A DNA stretch of 64,000 nucleotides from Polytrichum commune (lineage: Eukaryota > Streptophyta > Polytrichopsida > Polytrichales > Polytrichaceae). A model generated the notes under the pieces. The model had not been told where the DNA came from. It ran no database searches and saw only the letters and a program-made list of their open reading frames with translations. Both the position numbers and the translations under genes were made by a program. Shown in pieces: positions 59,290 to 64,000 of this stretch. The DNA is taken from assembly GCA_950295325.1 (NCBI GenBank), contig OX485804.1, positions 43,958,001 to 44,022,000 of the forward strand. Direction: 5' to 3'. Position 1 is the stretch's first letter. The number at the start of each line of letters is the position of its first letter.

Positions 59290-62200
59290 ATGGCGTTTGA
59301 AGACACTGGGGACGAGGAGCTTGACTATGAGAATGAGGACCTCCTGGACAGTAGCCATCCAGGCCACCCAGCCATGCACGGGTTGAACGAAGAGCAACTT
59401 GAAGATGAGGATTACGAAGATCTGTATGGTGACGTCAACGTTGGCATGTTTCAGGGGCAACCTGCAGCGCAAGCATCTGCTGCTGGTTTCCGCAATTCGG
59501 TACAAAATGGTGCCCCGAGCTATGGTGACATTGATTCAGGAAACGAGGAAGATTATCCTGTAAGTGAACAAGCAGAAGAACCAAAAGATGACCTTGGAGA
59601 GGCTCGAGAGGAGGGGCCAAATTCGGGGCTGTCAGCCAAAGATAAGGCTGGGGAGTATGGTTTGCGAGGGAAGCAAGGAAATGCATTTGGGGAATTGCAA
59701 GCAGGCCCTTCTTCCTCTCTTAAACCCAAGGATGAGAGTGATCAGGGGTTGGGGCAACCTGCACGGGCGGCTCCGGTTTCTAAAACTGCGAAGAGCACAG
59801 GGGGGCCAAATGGAACTGGTGGCATAGAAGGGGCAGCCGGTCGTGGTTTGCGTCAGGAAGGTGTGGCTCCCGGAGGTTGGCCCCTGGGCAGCGGTCCTGC
59901 AGGTCGGGGTCTTCTGCACTCTCGTTACCAGTTTAGGTCCTGTCCATTTTCTGTACTGATGGTCAGCTAAACTTGATCTTTGTCAGGACACTCTTGTAGA
60001 TTGTAGAGGCCATCTCTATCATGTAACATGCTAGCGCTTGTGTATAGTATTTTTCATACAATCTGAATTGGTGTCCATATCATCGCCTGATGCCAAAAAA
60101 AGGGCATGTAGACACTGAGGTTAATTTGGGTTAGATTAGAGCAGGGAATAGGACAGCTTCTCATCATTTATTCTCTGTAAATAGAGCACATCATTTTGGA
60201 GCAGTGTGAAATCCAGATTACTTCGTTCACATTCATACTGTGGTGTCAAGCAGGAAATATGTGTTGGTGATTGCGTGCAATGATTGTTAATTAAGCAACA
60301 GTTTGAGCTTGTAAGTTCATTGCTATACTGGGTGGAAGTTAGTCTGGGAGAGTGGGGTGGGGTGGGGTGGAGGGATGTAGCTTCTCTGAACTATTTTCTA
60401 AAGAATGTTAAGGGATATGTGGTCTCAAGGTGTTGGGCTTTCATCTATCTGTAATATTACAGATCTCACTCACCATCTTTCTATGAAGGATTTGTGTCTC
60501 TAAGGTGATAATCTTCAGTGATGGCTGTAAAAGTGGGACTGTTCGCACCCCTCTTTCCATTGCCTCTTGCTCTTGTGGTAACTGGTCACCTTGGCCTTTG
60601 TTTTGACCAAAAACTAGTTTGTCCCATCTTCTCTTCACTTTCATATTGTGCCCCAAGTCCTGTGGACCTCATGAAGGGAGTGGAGGAAAACTCTCTTGTG
60701 ATTTCCTGTTGGAGGATGTATCAGCCACACTGTAGAGCCTTTTGTCTTTGACGAACCCCTACACCTTGTTTCTCATAACGTTGGGTTCTGAGTTTTTTCT
60801 TGAAGAATAACTCAAGTTATAGTCTGGCAGACTTAGATTAAACTGCTGGGAGTTTATGCATTTTGGAGTTTGTGTCCTTGAGTTTAACCTTTTGCATACC
60901 TTATGTAGGTGTACTAATTTTCTTCATCACACCAGAGAGTTGATGCCAGGCATTCTCATGGCTTGGCCTGTTGTCTCCAATACTTGAATGTTTTCAGTTG
61001 ACACAAAATTGATAACCTTGGTATTGGGGTTCTGCTTCTTTGAAGGTAGTTATATTCTTGAAAGGTAATATGTTCAATCTGTGTTGAGGAGTGGCACTAG
61101 TGAGACAGGAGGTCTTGATTCTGATTGTCTTGCTGACCAATGAAAACAAGTAGGTTATCTTGTACCATCTCAACTGAGTTCCAAGCATTTTGCAGGTGGA
61201 CCAGGTGGGAATTTGGCTGGAGGTCCTACTAGCAATGTCGCCAGTGAGTACATAGCCAAGCACACAGGGCAGGCTCCTGACAGCGGGGGCTTGATGCTGT
61301 TTGTTGGAGAATTGCAATGGTGGACAACTGATGCAGAGCTTGAAGCTGCTCTCTCTGAGTATGGGCGGGTGAAAAACCTTAAGTTTTTCGAGGAAAAAGC
61401 AAGCGGCAAATCGAAAGGTTACTGCCAAGTGGAATTCTTTGACTCTCAAGCAGCTCGTGTGTGTAAAGAGAAGATGGATGGGAGGGTGTTCAATGGACGT
61501 GCATGTGTCGTGGCCTTTGCCTCTCCACAGACAATCAAACAGATGGGTGCTGCTCAGATTGGTAAGAACCAGGCAGGACCTCAGAGTCAAGGGCAGGCTG
61601 GGCAGGGAAAGAAGATGGCAGAGGGTGGCCGTGGCGCAGGTGCACCTCCTCCCGGGGGTGAAGGCCGAGGTTTCAACAAAGGCGGCAGGGGCGGCCAATC
61701 AGGCTTGGAACGAGGTCGAGGTAACCAGGGACCTGGGAGAGGACGTGGTCGAGGTATGGCACCATTTGGCCCACAAGGGCCCATGGGGGGTCCTCCTGGT
61801 GGTATGATGCCACCCCAAGGAATGATGGGACAAGGGTTTGAACCAGGGTTTGGTCCTCCAATGGGCCGAGGTGGTGGGTATGGGATGGGGCCAGGAGGAG
61901 GAGGGTTTGGGCCAAGAGGCCCACCATTTTCAGGTATGGGGCCTCCGTTTCCACCGATGGGAGGTTTGCCGGGTGTGCCTGCACATGTCAACCCAGCGTT
62001 CTTTGGGAGGGCTAATGGAAGTGGTCCAGGCATGGGACCAGGGGGAATGGAAGGTCCCCCAGGAGGCTGGGGTGAAGTGGGCATGCCTGGTTGGGAAGAC
62101 CACGAAAGGCGCATGCGGGATGGTGGCTATGCAGGGGAGGACATGGGTGGGGGTGAGTTTGGGTATGGTGGTGAAATGGGAAGAGTGGGTCCTGGAAGGG

Positions 62201-62499
62201 AGAGGGAAAGGGGTGCTGCGGAAGGAGAGTGGGGCCCTGAACGCAGACGGAGGGAGGAGCGAGGTGGAGAGAGGAGTGAGGAATGGGAGAGGGGTGAGAG
62301 GCATCGAACAGGAGACAGGGAGGCCTACCGTGAGCAACGAGGAGAGCGCAGTGAACGAGAGAAAGAGAAGGACTGGGACAGATCAGAGAGGCCGACTTCA
62401 CGAGGTCCACGGGAGAAAGATGACGATCGGGTTCGTTCGAGGGAAGATGATCACGGGAAGCGCCGTCGCATGGTGACTGATCGTAAAGCTGAGAGATAG
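59290..62499 (+). CDS. CFIm68/CPSF6-like RRM protein (pre-mRNA cleavage factor I)
   Basis: This is the large subunit of cleavage factor Im, which binds RNA with the small CFIm25 subunit in the nucleus and helps choose polyadenylation sites. Coding exons are 59290-59902 and 61196-62499. The intron starts at g|gtcggg and ends tttgcag, and joins a Gly codon in phase, giving 638 aa. Residues 1-204 are acidic and disordered ('EELDYENEDLL', 'EDEDYEDLYGDVNVG'). The single RRM spans about 237-315, with RNP2 'LFVGEL' (239-244), then 'WWTTDAELE', and RNP1 'KGYCQVEF' (278-285). After it come a Gly/Pro/Met-rich stretch (about 330-500) and an Arg/Glu/Asp-rich tail, as in the family. The 'FVGELxWWTTDAE' signature is specific to plant CFIm68 proteins. 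If the intron is retained, the frame stops at 59970 and would give a 226-aa protein without the RRM. Confidence 0.9.
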
Positions 62500-64000
62500 T
62501 AATCTGATGATGTGCCTCTCAAAAGATTAGCTTGCTGGAGAACAGTGAACCTCTTAAGAGACACCTTTTTAAAAAAAAAGTACCTGGAATGAGCTATGTC
62601 CACAGTCCAGAACTTGGGGTGGCTCTTGGTTGCTATGAGATTCGTCCTAATATTTGGGTTGGCTGTACGTATGGTAATTTGTAAGGGCGGATCAACTACA
62701 TCAACAGAGAGGCAACTCTTCGGCATAGAATGTGAGTGCATTTGAAGATCTAGTTGGTGGGTGTCCCTGCTTCTGCGTTGCTGTCCCTCACTTTCCTCCA
62801 GGGGACTTGCCTAGTACAGGCTTTCGCACTTTCATTACTGATCATTTGTGTACATTCCTACTTTGATAATGGTAAGAGCTTCACCTTTTATTTCAAATAG
62901 TGTGGACCACACTAATTCTAAGCATCCATATTCTAAAAAAAATCCACTTGGACCTTGAACTGACTTCAAAACAATATCATGTGCAGTCTTGACCTCCCAA
63001 TTGTTCACCTCAATGTCTCTTCTGCGGCAACCTTGCAACCAAATCGCTAGCTGCAGCAGTGTCAGGTCACGAAGAAATTCACATTTCTCAATATTTTTTT
63101 ACTTATATTATGCAAGACCATGTGGATGTAGTTGCTTGCCCTCAAGAGTGGACAGATAATCGGCACTGAGTTATTGTCAGCGAGCCCTGAATCCTCATGT
63201 ACTAAGCAATGAAGGCAACTTCAAAAACACATAAACTCCTGTATGTAACTATGGATGCACTCTATTTCAGATTGGCCATGGCCTGCAAGCCACTCGCCTG
63301 ATTTCGTACAATATGACCCTCCTTATACGCTGATGGTCAATTCATTCCAATTAGTCCCACTAGAATAATCATGGATGTGACACCTTACCACGCATCATAT
63401 TTTGCCAGGCTCAAGGTAAAAGGAACAGGCTCCTGTCTACGATGGTGCCAAAAGCATTGATCCTATTATTTTAGTTTTCTCATTTTCTTACCAACTTAGT
63501 TTGTGGAGGTACTCAACTTGATACACTCAAGCTGTGTCTAACTATAGAGTGAATCACTCTCAGGTTGAATATATATATATATATATATATAGGGGATCGC
63601 TATTTCCACACCTTTTTTGGTTAGATTTACACCTTTTTGCCGGTTCGGTTGCCGTGTCACTGAGGCGCTATATATGAGATTCTTCATGGTGCATCCGGAC
63701 CGTTGATCCACCAAGGCCCATCCAAGGGCCTCAATGATCCTAGGTGGCGGTGGGGTGAGGGGCGGTGTGGTGCTTGCCACCAAGGCGGGGTAGGGCCCTG
63801 GGCCTCATGTCTTTTTTGGGGAGGCTGGATTTAGGGTGGTGTCGGGCCTAGTGGCTAGGCGGGCCCAGTGGCTAGGCCTACTTATTATATAACTAGTTGG
63901 TTAGCCTTACTCTACTTACTAAATAACTTGTCCCGGAATTGATGGGAACTTGTACCTGTTAATGTAGATGGGTCTTAAATGGTTAATTTTCAAACTAGCC
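62500..64000. other. 3' flank and edge of an unidentified repeat
   Basis: The first few hundred bases are presumably the 3' untranslated region of the CFIm68 gene. An (AT)n microsatellite lies at about 63569-63590. Directly after it the sequence changes style ('aggggatcgctatttccaca', GC-richer, to the window end), as at the end of an inserted repeat that continues beyond the window. No gene is recognised. Confidence 0.4.

Noticed and set aside
61439-62476. Long alternative frames in the second CFIm68 exon, both strands
   Set aside because: They are shadows of the Gly/Pro- and Arg-rich coding exon. The RRM frame is the supported one.

Overview
The window is nuclear DNA of a land plant. The evidence is a nuclear gene for the plastid ATP synthase delta chain with an N-terminal transit peptide, a pectin-type GAUT galacturonosyltransferase, and GT-AG introns; the rest is AT-rich, transposon-laden intergenic DNA. 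The lineage cannot be fixed from the sequence alone. A seed-free plant is possible but only a guess, and a Stowaway-type MITE with the TIR common in flowering plants is a reason not to exclude seed plants. No rRNA gene, intact tRNA gene or CRISPR array was seen.

Only three genes are convincing. (1) A six-exon GAUT13/14-like gene lies on + at 39020-43554. Its reconstructed protein is 531 aa, with every splice junction in phase. (2) An intronless atpD gene for the chloroplast F1Fo-ATP synthase delta subunit lies on - at 45689-46501 and is convergent with GAUT. (3) A gene for the large subunit of cleavage factor I (CFIm68/CPSF6-like, one RRM plus an Arg-rich tail) lies on + at 59290-62499, in two coding exons, with a probable intron in its 5' leader. 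The three act in unrelated processes (cell-wall pectin synthesis in the Golgi, photophosphorylation in plastids, mRNA 3'-end processing in the nucleus). Each sits in a GC-richer island with purine/pyrimidine-rich leaders.

The remaining ~50 kb (1-38 kb, 46.8-58 kb and the right edge) is a museum of small DNA transposons and older repeats. It holds a 2.77-kb PIF/Harbinger element with a broken transposase and TTA target duplications (48287-51056), and a 496-bp MITE with the same ends and a TAA duplication (13831-14326). A second Harbinger-type MITE family of ~500 bp ('family D', GGCCACTTCACAC ends) has four good and two decayed copies; two of them face each other and make a ~0.5-kb-arm inverted repeat. 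Three families (A, B, C) have terminal sequences that are themselves palindromes (CACTAAAT...ATTTAGTG). There is also a Stowaway MITE, a decayed Tc1-like transposase with DD34E spacing, a G-rich minisatellite of about 12 units, a tRNA-like SINE candidate, a repeat array at 34.6-37.9 kb, and dispersed LTR-like repeats.

The observations most worth following are the Tc1/DD34E remnant (unusual for a plant), the parent/derivative Harbinger pair with its D-family relatives, the D3/D4 inverted repeat as a possible small-RNA source, the self-palindromic TIR families, and a minisatellite whose apparent single-copy ancestor is still present 8 kb away. No clear case of a new cellular system was found.
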